Part shown: positions 49,481 to 62,118 of the stretch, one piece after another | Position numbering within the stretch: position 1 is the first letter of the stretch | Layout of the letters: each line of letters begins with the position of its first letter | Assembly: GCA_950106755.1 (NCBI GenBank) | Contig: OX467082.1 | Location: forward strand, 38,378,001-38,442,000 | Reading direction: 5' to 3' | Length of the DNA: 64,000 bases | Source of the DNA: Climacium dendroides | Lineage: Eukaryota; Streptophyta; Bryopsida; Hypnales; Climaciaceae | Program-made: the position numbers and the translations under genes | Notes under the pieces: model-generated | Told to the model about the DNA's origin: nothing | What the model saw: only the letters and a program-made list of their open reading frames with translations | The model's database searches: none

Positions 49481-50366
49481 AAAACAAATCACTTTGAAAT
49501 TCAATATCACCTAGTACCCGACAATCAGCAACATTAAGTTTAGAACCGCAGCAGAGCTGCGAGCCAAGGAAGTCTAGATCTAAGTTAGTTGCGTACGTAC
49601 GCTCCACCACCATGGATCTGCTGCACCACTCTGATCGTGTTTGTGTTGCTGGCGTCTCTTTTTGTTCCCCGAACCGTTTTGCAGAGTCGACGCTGTAAAT
49701 GTTTGGGAGTATGGAGCCCGGTATAATTATGATGGAGATGGCGTGGGAGATGGCGTGGGAGATGGCGTGGACCTTGCAGTGGAAGTGGATTTGGGATGGG
49801 TGAAGGCCACCACCGATATATGCTGCTTGTGTGTGTGCGACGTTGGACTGGTATTTGCAGGATCGGTGCAGCCACGGGAGCTGCTCTTGGGGATCGACAT
49901 GCCTCCATCCTGGAACTTGTAAGTAGTCCAGTTGCATGCAATGAAACTCACCTTGTATGTTTGAAGCTTTTTTTCTTGATTCGACGATAATTTCCCCGAG
50001 CAAAGTTGTCTTGGAAACTTGTGATACTCTCGAGAGGGGAGCAACTGAAGGTGGGAATCACCCTTTGAAATGTCATGCCTGGCTTTCAGTTCCTAAGCTG
50101 GTAATCGAATCTGCATGGCTGCCAACCAATTGCAAACCTTTCAAAGCTGTGGAAGAAAATGTCACAATGTAAAGGAGACGCGTGCACTCAAACTGCAAAC
50201 ATACGAGACTGAGACTATAATTGTGTTTGTTGGTGTTGTTAGTATGATTAAGTCATATCAAATGTCACATTGGATTTTAGTGTATTTTTATCATTCTAAC
50301 CTTCATCTTGACGTTCTTTTTGGTTCTCTCATTTCTCTCTTTGATGTTTGGTGAATAGGATTTTAT
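49481..50366. other. GC-richer island with possible gene relic
   Basis: Balanced composition stands out from AT-rich surroundings. Around 49615-49710 the plus strand encodes a hydrophobic run (CCTTLIVFVLLASLF) followed by a basic, Cys-containing tail, which would suit a signal peptide, but the frame soon stops. A 12-base repeat (ggcgtgggagat) occurs three times at about 49739-49775. No gene can be assembled. Confidence 0.3.
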
Positions 50367-50930
50367 TGAGGGGGGTGCATTTAGTTCTACTACAACAAAC
50401 CACGTGTGAACAAGTGGTTTCTAATAAATTATAATTTTAATTTCAAATTTTGAGCATTGTTTACTAATGACTAGGATTCTACTCCCAAAATTTCAAACTC
50501 AAATAAAATATAGAATGATTTCTAAAAGAGGTTAAAAATACATTAAAATGACATGTTTTTTTCACTCAAATATTTTAGAGAACACATTTAGATGACCATT
50601 ACATCAATATTCAACTTAAAATGAGCTTTCAATAGAGAGTTATTTTTAGGAATTTTTTGTTCATTTTTTAAACAATTTTTTCTTATATAATATAGGGGTG
50701 TGAAGGTTATTTTTCAGTTCTACAGTGTATCTTTTTACTTCAAAAATTTGTAACTAATTATTATTAACAAACAAAAATATCAATAATTCAAAATATAAAC
50801 TTTCAAAGTAGGAAAATTTATTCATATTTTTTTCTTTTTGTATTATTTAAAATTTAAAAAGTATATAGGGGGTTCAAAGTTTTGTTTGCACGCTAACATC
50901 AAGAAAAGGGGGAGTGCACCCTCCAAGTTT
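50367..50930 (+). repeat. Dispersed ~555-bp repeat, copy 1
   Basis: From 'gggggtgcatttagttctac' to 'gggagtgcaccctcc' this block matches 53799-54353 over its whole length with few differences. Both edges carry ggGtgcA-like sequence in inverted sense. It may be a solo LTR or a MITE; no clear target duplication was found. Confidence 0.8.
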
Positions 50931-53798
50931 GGATTGGTTCTCTACTTTCTACAAAATGCACATCAAAGACTTGTGTATTTTCTTACATCAATATGTAATG
51001 TCAACTATGTTATATTTGCACAATTCCAAAATATTGACGCAATTCTTACAAGGAAGGAAATCACATGATAGAAAAGAGGTTGAGGGTAGAAATTTTAGCT
51101 TAGAGGTGTACCATGTTTTGAATGGAATGCAATTTGCACAACTAATTCCACATTTGTCAACACAACAAGCTATGGAAAACCACAAGGGACTTATTTTGAA
51201 ATCCCAGTAAGTGTCAAAAGAAAGTTTTAGAATTCCCCTCTAACAAATGAGTGAGAGAGAGAATTGGTAGGTTCGAAGAGTATCCATGAATTTACTCTAG
51301 TAGAAGGTATAAGGTACATAGTTCAACAATCCAATTGGAAAGGGCCAAGTGTTGCATAGAAGTTGGAGGTTAAACTCTTAAAGGACACAATAAGCCCTAG
51401 ACATTTTGAAAGACAAAATCTATATTATAGATAGCAATATTAGCATTTAGTGTTTAAATTGTCCACCCTCCCAAACTGTGGAAAAATATGTGCAAAATAC
51501 TAAAAATCTACAATTTCAAGGATGTGTCCTCCAAGCTTGTAAAATACTAAAAGCCAAGGATGACAAGCATCACTGAAACTAGCTGCAAAATTGACTATAG
51601 GTGAAGGGAAAAAAAGTAGGACCTTCACCAAGCACACAAGCACCACAAGCTACACGGGTGATCCATAGAGTTGGTAAAGGTTCAAGGTAGCCACTCTCGG
51701 GTGCGTCCAACAAATCTACCTTCTCCTACTCTAAAACCTAATACAGTCCCTCCAACTCTACCACAAAGAGGTCTTCAAATGTTGAAGTGCACCATCGCTC
51801 GTCTACAAGGGGACATTGTAAGATCTGATTCTTGTGAAGAGGATGTGATAGTCTTTAAATTGGAACAACACAAACTCTTGAGAGTGCAAATTTTGATTTT
51901 CTTCACCTCCCTAAACAAATTGTCATAATAAATGTAGACCCTAGTTAGCACTATGAATTTGTTCAGCAAGTCGCAAGTAAACATGCACACGATTCAAAAG
52001 AGAATTTGAAAATTGAACTTGTCATAGAAAATATAGCAACATTCAATCCATTTGCAATATGAACAAGGAATGGAAACTTAAACCAAATCTGTAGCACCAT
52101 TCAGGAAATTTGCAATACAAATGTGAAACACAAGTATAACCTAAACTTGTGTAGCATTTACATGAATTGCAATAGAAATTGAAAAAGGCACCTTAATCCT
52201 CAAATGAAGAAGCATTCAGAGGACTTGCAAAACAAATTGAAAAAATAAACCTGACTCAGAACTAAAGCACCGTTTACCTGATTTGCAATACATATTGGAA
52301 CCCTAAATCTAATCTAGAAGTCAAACAACAATCACACTATTTGCAAAACAAAGTTTAGAATGGAAACGTAACCAGAATTTCAGCACTTTTTCATGCATTC
52401 AATGTATGTAGCAGAACAGTGAATAAAGTTCAATTTTAATCTGATCTCACATATCGCAACATTTAAAGGTTTTCTACGGAACTCCAAACTCCACCACTCT
52501 ATGGTTGCTTCCATGGCTTTCAACGATTTAGCTCTACATGCCTAGTATATTTGATTGCCACATTAGAAGGGGTTTGAAGGCTTGGGAGGGCCATTTGAGG
52601 CCTGTTTCCTAGGCTAAGAATGCATCAGAATATTTAAATAATTAAAAATTAATTAATTCAAAAATATATTAAAATAATAATAATTTATAAAAATAATTAT
52701 TTAATTAATATTATCTGATGTGGCATGGTCGCGGCCATGTCAATCTACTAATTTGGTAGAATTCCCAAAGTTCCTTGTAGTCTGGAAATTCATGGGAACT
52801 TGCAGTCTTCTTTTGCGCCCAAACATCTTCTAATGGTTTTTGATGTTTGGAACTTGAGTTTTTTCATTTTAACAAATTATGTATTCCAAACAAGGTTGAT
52901 GCATGTATTACACATCACCTAATAGTAAATAGGTGGGATAAAGGCATGAAGCTCAAAGCCCATAGATAAAGTTGTATGTATATAAAGATTATATTAAAGG
53001 TGTCTATTCCTTTTGATGAAAAATATATGTTTGACCATTTATATGTCACTTTTTTGCTCCTCCAATCTTAAATGATCAATCCTTATATAGTAAGATATAA
53101 ACATTGAATTGATAATTCAACAATTAGCATTTTTCATTTAGATGCTATGTTATGATCTAAACCTTATTGTACTCAAGTATTACTTAGATAGAATAAGTGA
53201 CCATTTTAAAGCTTTTAAAATGTATATAAGATGCATTAATTATTCAAATTAGAAGTGCCATGTGTCATTGAATTTAGCTCAATATAAAAATAAATTTTTG
53301 TTACCATTGCATATAACTCAATTCATGCACCTTCAAAGGTATATACACCTATAATCAACATTGTTCAAATGCAACACCTATGTTTGGACTAATAAGTGTC
53401 ATAAAAATCTAGATTACACAAGATGTATGCAATCAAAATGTGAGAATCCAAAAGAGTCTAATGTTGATTTTTTATACACCTAGAAATAATACTTTCAAAT
53501 GTTCAAAATTTATAACTATCTTGATGAGTCCAAATAATGCTTGCTAAAGTATATTGGGATCTTTTTTTTGTTGCCAATGAAGATAATTTATGTTTACAAA
53601 TAGTAGCTATGTGCACTTGTGATTATGGTATTGTTGCTTATAGGTACATATACCTTAATCCTTGAAGGACAATGAGACCAAAAAGTGTCCAATGGATAAC
53701 TTTTCAAATCACTAAAGAAATGAATAATTGGTCCAAAAAATTGTATATTTTTGGCAAGGTACCTTGGTGGTAAAATATACCCCCCATGCCCAAGGGGC
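50931..53798. other. AT-rich intergenic DNA
   Basis: No gene is supported. About 52020-52420 contains loosely repeated phrases of the type 'gcaacattcaatccatttgcaatat' at intervals of 60-70 bases, a decayed tandem repeat. AT-only stretches stand at 52630-52720. Confidence 0.35.
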
Positions 53799-54353
53799 AC
53801 ACTTAGTTCTACTACAACAAACCACGTGTGAATAAGTGGTTTGTAATAAACTATAATTTTAACTTCAAATTTTGAGCATTGTTTGCTAATGACTATAGGA
53901 TTCTACTCCCATAATTTCAAACTCAAATAAAATATAAAATGATTTCTAAAAGAGGTTAAAAATGTACTAAAATGGCATGTTTTTTTTAACTCAAATATTT
54001 TTAGAAAACACATTTAGATGACCACTGCATCAATATTCAACTCAGAATGAGCTTTCAATAAAGAGTTATTTTTAGGAATTTTTAATTCATTTTTAAACAA
54101 TTTTTTCTTATATAATATAGGGGTGTGAAAGTTATTTTTCAGTTCTATAGTGTATCTTTTTACTTCAAAAATTTGTAACTAATTATTATTAACAAATAAA
54201 AATATCAATAATTCAAAATATAAACTTTCAAAGTAGAAAAATCTATTCATATTTTTATTCATTTAATTTTATTTAAAATTCAAAAAGTATATAGGAGGTT
54301 CAAAGTTTTGTTTGCATGCTAACATAAAAAAAATGGGGAGTGCACCCCCCGAG
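53799..54353 (+). repeat. Dispersed ~555-bp repeat, copy 2
   Basis: Same orientation as 50367-50930. It starts 'cacacttagttctactac' and ends 'ggggagtgcacccccc'. It is immediately followed by a copy of the ~0.9-kb TIR element family. Confidence 0.8.
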
Positions 54354-54388
54354 CCCCCATGACCAAGGTAGTCACCAAAATACTATGA

Positions 54389-55275
54389 CTAACTCCTAAA
54401 TAACTAAGAGTCCCCTTGGAGGACTTTGAGGAGTTTGAACAAGTTCCTATAACCTCAATTTTTGGTGAATTTTTTTGAAACTTTTTGATAAGATAGAAAA
54501 ATTTATTAGCTTTTTGGAAATATAGTTTTTATTTCAATCAATGCCCAAGATCAAAAGTTATGCCATCCTAAACATAATTTTCATATTATTGGGCAAGAAA
54601 ATAAATCTACAAAAACTTGAACTAATTAAAAAAAGAATTCCTTATAGATCTTATCTTTTCTACATGTGAAGCTTTGATTCATTCCATTTGGATTAGTGAT
54701 GTGAAAGTTATGGACAATCTTCTTTTGGGGGCAATCTAAGCATCTTCTTGAAAAAATAACTTGTAGAATTCATTCCGAATGCAATATTCATAATTTTTCA
54801 AAAAAAATTGTTTGACAAGGTTAAGTTTGTTTGTTAAAACAATCTCATTGTTGGGGTTATTGTGTTTCAATCCCATCTTAGAGCTATTAACAATTTAGTT
54901 TTTCTTTCAATCTTGGACCTACTTCTATTTGATAATTTTTTAAAGAATGAAAATTAAGCATTTAAATTTTTTTTTCTAGACTTTTAATTCAATCCCTTAA
55001 ACAAAAAAACTTAAATTCAAAGTCCATAGTATAAAAAATTTCTACAAATGGTAGTCAAAGTCATTTGATATTGCATGCCAATGTTAAAAAAACTTTATTT
55101 GTAGGGTCAAACTTCATGAAATTTTTACCACATGATCTTATACAAGTAAAGTACAAGATTCTAGAGTTAGATCCTAAAACATATATATTTTTTGATTTTC
55201 TGGAGTGAACACAACAAAGGAACAAGTTTCGAGTGGTTTTGGGAATAAAAATGGCCTTCGTCCTTTGGAGGTTAA
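54389..55275 (-). mobile_element. Copy of the ~0.9-kb TIR element family
   Basis: The left end reads taactcctaaataact and the right end cctttggaggttaa, mirror images in variant form. Internal blocks run opposite to 34821-35737 and cover its full length (cctataacctcaattttt, 'gaagctttgattcattccatttgg', 'aatcttggacctacttct'). Confidence 0.6.
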
Positions 55276-56902
55276 GGTGTGTTTGCACTTGGTGTTAAAA
55301 GTGTTGTTATCGAGGATCTTAGGAATGAATTTAGACCTACTTTTGGACTAGATTTACATTCACACCAAGTACAAACATACCTTTATTAAACCAAACAATG
55401 CATTTTTTGTTCCTACAATTAATAGTAAAGTCATCCATCAAATGTTTTAAGGACCACTTCACACTATGACCGTTCAAGTTGAAAGACCATGGGAGTTCAT
55501 TACCAAGGGTTTGGACTTTGCACTTGACCTTTGGAGGCTTCACACTATGGCTTGCTGAAGACTCCAATTCCTATTATTTATTGCCTGTTTATTTCTCATT
55601 TCTTTGAACTGTCAACAAAGTTTGGCCACTCAATCCCATGGCCTCTCCACTTAGACGGCCATAGTGTGAAGTGCCCCTAATTAGGCCCTTCGAGGGTGCA
55701 TGTTCCAGTAACAACTTATGCTAAATATGGTTGTTCGCGCTGTGTTCGCGCTGTGTTCCCCCCGCTCTCGCCAGTGTCCGTCTTCTTCTGTTCGGAGCGG
55801 TTTCCTTTTGCAGCTCACTGTGCGCGGGATTCTGTTCTGCGCGCTTTCCATTCAAGTTTCTCCAGCGAGATTGCCCCGCGAGATTGCCCTTCACAGTTTC
55901 AAGTGCTAGGCTTAAGTTGACTCACGTTGGCGCTAACCACATCCAAGCAATCCACTTCATGTTGGAATCAGTTGAAGGTGAGCAGAGGATTCGGGATGCA
56001 AACGGAAGAGATTTAGGGTTTGAAATAGAGTTTTAGGAAGACTTTGGAATCATTTCTCGCTGACTTCCTTTTCTGGTGAGAGTGAGAAGAGGAGCTGAAG
56101 CAGGATGTGTAAAATCAAGATGAAATTCGTAAATCATGGAGTGCGGTCATAGTCGAGTGATGAGGTGAGAGGAATTTCGAATTGGAATCATACAGAACCA
56201 GAGTTTCTGATGAATTCATCCTCGAATTTTACTGTCGGAGGGCTTGCTCTCAAAGAAATGGCACCTTCTGTCCTAAATCTCACTGCTTATTGTCCATAGG
56301 TGAAGTGTATTTGTTTAGGTACCTGTTGTGGCTTAGTTTAAAAAGGATCAACCAAGGATTAAAGAATTGCTAGTTTTCTCTCTCGTGAACTGATTTTGTC
56401 TTCAATGAATGTGACGAGGAAGAATTCAATTTAGCAGATGCAGAGGTCTATGTTTCTGATTCTGGTACAGAGTCTGTAGTGTATAAGTTTTTATGGGATT
56501 TCAAAGTTTCAGTATTCAACCCCATTTCCATTTCAAAGATGAGTAACTCTTGACATTTAGCCAAGTAATTCGAACACCACGTGGCAATAAGTCCGAGAAA
56601 GTATATGAATAGATAATATTGGTTTGTAACCTGGGTCAGTACAGGTTGACGATCAAATCCTCACGGTTTTAGTATGTACCTTATTTGTATCTGTAAATAT
56701 TTCAATTGAAGGAATTGTGAATTTTATTGAGCATGGATTCGTGTGGTAGCTCCAGGGATTAGGTTAGACTTTTCTTTGCATTGGTTAGGTGAATATAAAA
56801 AAATTAGCTCTTTTTTGGTTTTTTTCAAAGTTCTAATGTTGTGCAATGTGGTTTCCAATGTGTAGGCTTTTATTTGAGTAGGTGACTAGCATCGGGGGGA
56901 CA
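55276..56902. other. Upstream region and probable 5' leader of the coiled-coil gene
   Basis: 55690-55910 is GC-rich, with an 11-base direct repeat (gttcgcgctgt) and ccgcgagattgcc twice, the kind of sequence often seen around plant transcription starts and leaders. Leader introns are possible between here and the ATG at 56903. No separate gene is supported. Confidence 0.35.
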
Positions 56903-59900
56903 ATGCTAGAATCAAATAAGTCACCCATGGATTCCTGTGGGTTGGAGCCACAGCAAGTCACGGTAATGCAGTTTTCATGTGTTTAAATTGAGAGACTCTA
57001 AAGCTCACAACGAGAGGCTGGTTCCGAGATCTTGTTGTTGAATGTGTATTTGTGGACTGCGGAGACCAGCATCTTTTTTTTGCATCTTCAGAAGTTGTTG
57101 ATTGCCATGTCTGGCTGTTAATTTGAAGCACTCCCCTACCTCTTATTCTTTTCACCTCAGTTCACTCGACTTCGACTTTATCTTTGTCCAATTATCCAGA
57201 ATGAGTTTGAAGTGGTGGCTCCTTTGTGGCATGCTGAATATATTTGAGATAATTAGATTTCATGCTATATTTGTTTGATGTAGATTGGACACTTTTTACC
57301 TCAAAGATTTCATAAGTTGTCACAAATGCAATGGCTTATTTAACCTTGTTATCTCAGCCCCAATTGTAGATTAGGGTAATGGTGAGTTTCAAGTCCCAAG
57401 GTTTGTGAAAATTGTACTAAGCTACCACCTATCCACAGCATTGCCACTTCCATGCCACGTCCACGTTCTGTGATAATTTTGTTTACTTCAATAGTGTAAT
57501 GGCACTTTGATCAGTCTTCCATGCCGACAACTTCAAATATTACGTGGAGTGATCATGAAGCGTACAATTATTATTTCTATTTGTACAACTATTGAGGCAT
57601 CTTAAATAAAAACAACAACTGGGCACTGCTCTTTGTATCGAACCCAATGTCTTTTAACATTCCATCATTGATATATCAAAGCAGACTGAATGTGAGACAA
57701 ATGAGCAAGACACTTATGTACAGAACTGCTGCTGCTGTTCTTGTCAGGCAACACAGGAAGGACTACTGGAGCAGAAGGATATGGAAATAAAGAAGTTGAC
57801 AGAGGAACTTGAATTGACTTTGTGGGAGCACGAGACCGAATCATTGATTTATCTGGAAGTTGTTGGAGGGCGGGCTTGTGAATGGAAACAAGTTATCGAT
57901 AGTTTAGGAGGCGACTTTAACCGAAATCAGGTAAGATGATTATGGAACACTCTGTGCAGCTCCGTTCTTTCAAATCATTTATGGAGTGAAGTCTGAACTT
58001 CAAGCATAGTCTTTGCAAGTATGTATTAAGGGCTATTATCATGAAGTCCATGGTTTATGGACTATTTGCTGGAGATGAGATAGGGGCAATTCTTAGTAGT
58101 CAGGTTTTGGTCTTATTGAAACAATCCTCTGCAGTGCTCTGAATGCTTTCGTTCATGGTGAAGAATAATTTTTAAATTCTTCTTTGTCTGTTATGAGCAC
58201 CTCTCTTTTCACTCTGGGTATCTGCCTAATTGCAATATCTCTTTAGTTACAGACATATTAGAATTTCCCTGTGTTTTGTTAGGCTTTGAATATTCCCACT
58301 ACCCGTATTAGAAACTGTTGTGTGAGAATTATTGGAAGTGCTGTGAAATCTAAGATATTGAGATGGCTTTGAGTTTTTGAAGCCGATTGAGCGGAGGAAA
58401 GAGCTGCAGTCTTCTTGCAGTTTTTCTGGTCGAACTCAGAAAGAAAATTTGGCGTTTGAAGATGCATCACCACTTGCACCTGGAGATTTTGAAGGTTTGA
58501 AATCTGCCTTTAGGAAGCCCTCCCCGTTGAAAGGGTTGTCTTCATTTAGTGATCAATCTGTGTCCAGCCCTGGAAAAGCAACTGATCCAATATATGTTGT
58601 TGTACGACGGAACACCCAAGCTGCTGTGGAGGGGTTTATGGTGGATATTGGGGAATCACCGTCGAAAAGAACTAGCAAGGAGGTACGTTTCTGAGAGCTG
58701 ATGTATATGATTTCATTAACGAAACTGAAAATTATTTGTCAAATCGTGCTCTAAAACTCGTACTTCTTGTGAAACCATTACAATGAAGGGCGCATGCTTG
58801 CAGGTCATCTCTTCTCTGAAACTGGAAGTTCTAGATCTGCGGAGGGAAAAGGAACAACTTATTGAGCACCATACAAGTGAATTGAACAAACTGGAGTTTG
58901 ATTTAGAAAAGGAACGTGAGAGGCTGAAGGTTGAACTCGAACAAGAATGCCAGAATGAGGTTGCAGGACTGCGCTTGAAACTTGAGTCTCATTCCGAAAA
59001 GGAAGCTGAGCAGATTAAGGATGAATTGAACCAGAAATTTGAAATCCAGATCGCTGATCTTCAGGAGAAATTGGAATCTCAGTATAGAGAGCAGAAAAAA
59101 GTGACGGAAATGGATCTCAATCAAAGATGTCAGCACCAAATATCAGAATTGGAATTCGAGCACAGGATTTTACTCGAGGAGACCATGGTGGAAGCGGAAC
59201 AGAAACATCGAGAGAAAATCTTGGATCTGCAAGAGACCCTGGAATTGGAACATAAAACGGATGTAGAGAGGGTTAAGACTGAGCTTCAGCAGAAACATGA
59301 AATTGATCTAGCAAATCTTCAGCAGAAACTGGATCATGAAGCGACGAAGAAATGGGAGTGGAAATCGGTTGAACTCGAACAGAAATTTCGGAATGAAATT
59401 GCTGCTTTGGAAGAAAAATTAGAGAGTATTAAGCAGGAACAAATTGAATCAGAGGTTGTGACTCTGGCGGCAGAAAGAGATGAACTTTGTAACAGAGCGT
59501 CAGAATTGGAGCTTCACATTTCTGCGTTGCAAGAGAAGGTTACCAAGCTTGAGGGAGAACGTAGTTGGCTGGAGGAAAGGGTTCCTGGATTAGAGAAGAA
59601 ACTTGCTACAGAACAAAGTAGGCTAGAGGACACAGTTGCGGGTCATGCATTTGAGCGGGATCAGTTGAAGTTGATTGTATCCAGTCACAAAAATGAGCAA
59701 ACCAAGCTAGAGAATGAACTCGCTGAGCGGAAAGCTGAACGAAATAATTTTGCAACAGCTATTGCTATGCTGGCAGTAGCATGTAGAAACTTGAAAGTTT
59801 CTAATCAGGATGAGAGGGAGCGATGGAGGTCTGCATATATGATGGCCTTGAAAGACATGGAGAGGGCATTAAGTCGTACTCAAAAGCAAGTCAAGGAAGA

Positions 59901-61240
59901 AAGGGCTCAAAAAGGCAGGTTTTATATGATGAACGTGGTTACGCAAATTTAGAGTTGAAATGCTGTTGAGTGAGAAGTTCTTGATATGTTTTGAAAGATG
60001 TTTCTTTTGCTATAATTTTTCTGCAGTGGGAGTTGGGAGATTGGAACTTAGATATGGAATGCTTCTCTATCTTCTAAATTTATAATTTTTACTCAAACTT
60101 CACTTGTTCCGGCTGTTTATATGTTTTCATGTTGGTTTTTTCTCTCCAACCAGGAAGCGCTGAGAGCGATGCTCAGAGGATGAAAGCTGAGATTTACACA
60201 ATGCAACAAGAATCTAAAGATGTATGGAGACATTTAGAGAGGACTATTGCAGAACATATTAGTCGTGCTGTGGGAACATCGCAACAGGTGGAATTTGGTC
60301 TATGTCGAAAAATACATCAACAGTCTATGAGGTGAGACCTAGTCTCTAGTGTTTGTAGGGTAGATTTAATTAGCTGTTCTGAATGAATTAGCATGTTTAT
60401 TTAGAATAATATGCTAGTGGCCCTAGTTGGATCAGTCGTCGGCTATCATCGAGACTCTCTCTGCCGGAAGGTTAGGAGAAATAAGGAGCTTGGGCTTATT
60501 ACTAACCGGGGGGGTTGAGAGCAGATCGCTAAAGTCAATCTTCCATGTGGTGTATGCTGTTAGGTTTGAAGGAGTGCAGAAACAAATTAATAGTCTTCTT
60601 CAGGTACTGCGGCATTCGCAGATGAGCGAGATGGAATATTTACATACAGTTCAAAATCTTCAAAGGGCAGAAGAAGAGGTAATTGTGGAGTTTTCATAAG
60701 TATCGGTTTGGTATAACTCAATTCGTTTCAAATATGCCACTAGTACGTAACTTTGCTTTATCTTTCCATGGCCGTGATTTTCATGGGTTTTTCAGTGGCT
60801 CTGGTCTCCAACTCTCTCCACACGCACGCATAGACACACACAGACATATACATATGTGCAGGTTTTTTCCTTCTGTGAAATGTTGTCAGAATCGATGTTA
60901 ATGGTTTTATCCAGAGCTCAATTACGCAAGGGTGTTGTGTTGGTTTTAGGTGGACGTTCTTGGGGATGAAGTTGATACGCTTGTAGAATTGCTCGAAAAG
61001 GTGCACGAAGTGATGTCCCAGTACGCACCAGTTCTTCTTCATTACCCCAGGGTGAGTCTCAACTCTGCATTCTTCCCAGTTGGCAGGAGACTTCTTTCTG
61101 AGTTTATTTAGCAATCTCGTCGAAATTTTTTTAGTATTGAAGAGCGAACCTGTGAGAACGTGACGCAGGTGGCAGGAGTTGCAAAGTTGGTCGAATATGA
61201 ACTTCTTCAACGAGACCTGCTTTCTAGTGTGCCCACATAG
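56903..61240 (+). CDS. Coiled-coil protein of unknown function, 8 coding exons, ~706 residues
   Basis: Exons 56903-56962, 57748-57930, ~58383-58682, 58804-59914, 60154-60331, 60564-60678, 60950-61051 and 61169-61240 join in phase from an ATG to TAG. Residues 1-81 are charged; 82-181 are Ser/Pro-rich with basic patches (SAFRKPSPLKGLSSF, VVVRRNTQAA), probably disordered. Residues ~182-550 form a long Glu/Lys/Leu-rich coiled coil with recurring units like ELEQKxxxEIAxLQEKLE. The C-terminal part is helical with conserved-looking ends (LVELLEKVHEVMSQYAPVLL). Exon 4 ends at a GC donor (AAAAAG|GCAGGT); using the nearby GT instead brings a stop, so a GC-AG intron is favoured. The third exon's start is uncertain by a few codons (two in-frame AG acceptors, weak pyrimidine tract). 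Such proteins serve as cytoskeletal, nuclear-envelope or Golgi scaffolds; none can be chosen here. No motor or other enzyme domain is present. Confidence 0.75.
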
Positions 61241-62049
61241 CTTCATGATTTTATCAAGGGTGTCGTGTTCTTGAAGTCTGCGAACGGTGGAAGAGCTTTT
61301 GATTGCACCCAGTTGAAATTGCGCCTTGAAATGGTGTATCATTACCACCATGTATTTATCTGAATTCTGGTCCGACTTGTATTCAGCAAAGCTAGTCTTT
61401 GTTGTGAATGGGACATCCAAGAGCAGACTTATGTTGAAAGAGTGCTTACGGCGCTGAAAGAGATCTGGATTGTGTACAAATACTGAATAGGTACTGCACG
61501 GCAGACCCGTGTACATGTAATTGGTGTTGATTGCTGTTGTGATAGATTCCAGTTTTGGAATAGACGCAACTAAAGTAGGAGAGCGAGAGGATGGGGTGGC
61601 AAATTCTCCTAACTCCCTATTACTCTGTAAAGCACTACGTAATAGAGTTGATATTCAAATCTGATCTAGGATCAATTAGTCCTAGTGTCAAGTGCCAATC
61701 ATGTGCCATTTATGGCTGGTATTGTTGGAAGATTACAGTCGAGTGAAAATAGTGTGCAAATGGCAACTCATTATGTTATAAATCTGTCAATTGAACTGTA
61801 CAGTACTGTACAGTACAGTACACTTGCTCCCAACTTGTTCAGCGATTCTCCGCAATTCTCCGCAATCTGTGTTCGCGTTCAGTTGTCGGTGCCGACAGGG
61901 TCTCTACAGAAACTTAAGATTGCATTGCCTCGCCTCACCGCCCGCGAGCTTTGAACCATAAGGTCGTCATTAAAAGAAAATCACAATTCAAACCGACGTT
62001 CACAGAGCAACTAAAATTGTTGCTTGCTAATTCATCACAAGTCGAGGAT
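61241..62049. other. Region downstream of the coiled-coil gene
   Basis: This should hold the 3' untranslated region. An 18-base perfect palindrome, CTGTACAGTACTGTACAG, lies at 61796-61813 inside a short gtaca/cagta-rich run. No gene is supported. Confidence 0.35.
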
Positions 62050-62118
62050 TTCATTGAATGTGAGTTGAAGAAGTGGTGTGAGCGAGCAACACCACTTCTT
62101 CAACTCACATTCAATGAA
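62050..62118. repeat. Perfect 30-bp inverted repeat with 9-base loop
   Basis: The arms 62050-62079 and 62089-62118 are exact reverse complements; the outer halves read tcattgaatgtgag and ctcacattcaatga, and the loop is gagcgagca. It lies inside a 104-codon plus-strand frame (61951-62265) of unknown function. The RNA would form a very stable hairpin. Confidence 0.95.

Noticed and set aside
49585..50044. Overlapping frames of about 70-170 codons on both strands
   Set aside because: All are low-complexity by-products of the 12-bp repeat and balanced composition, with no domain or splice support.
60758..61516. Minus-strand 252-codon frame
   Set aside because: It overlaps the last two exons of the plus-strand coiled-coil gene, has no recognised motif, and the plus strand shows phase-consistent splicing there.
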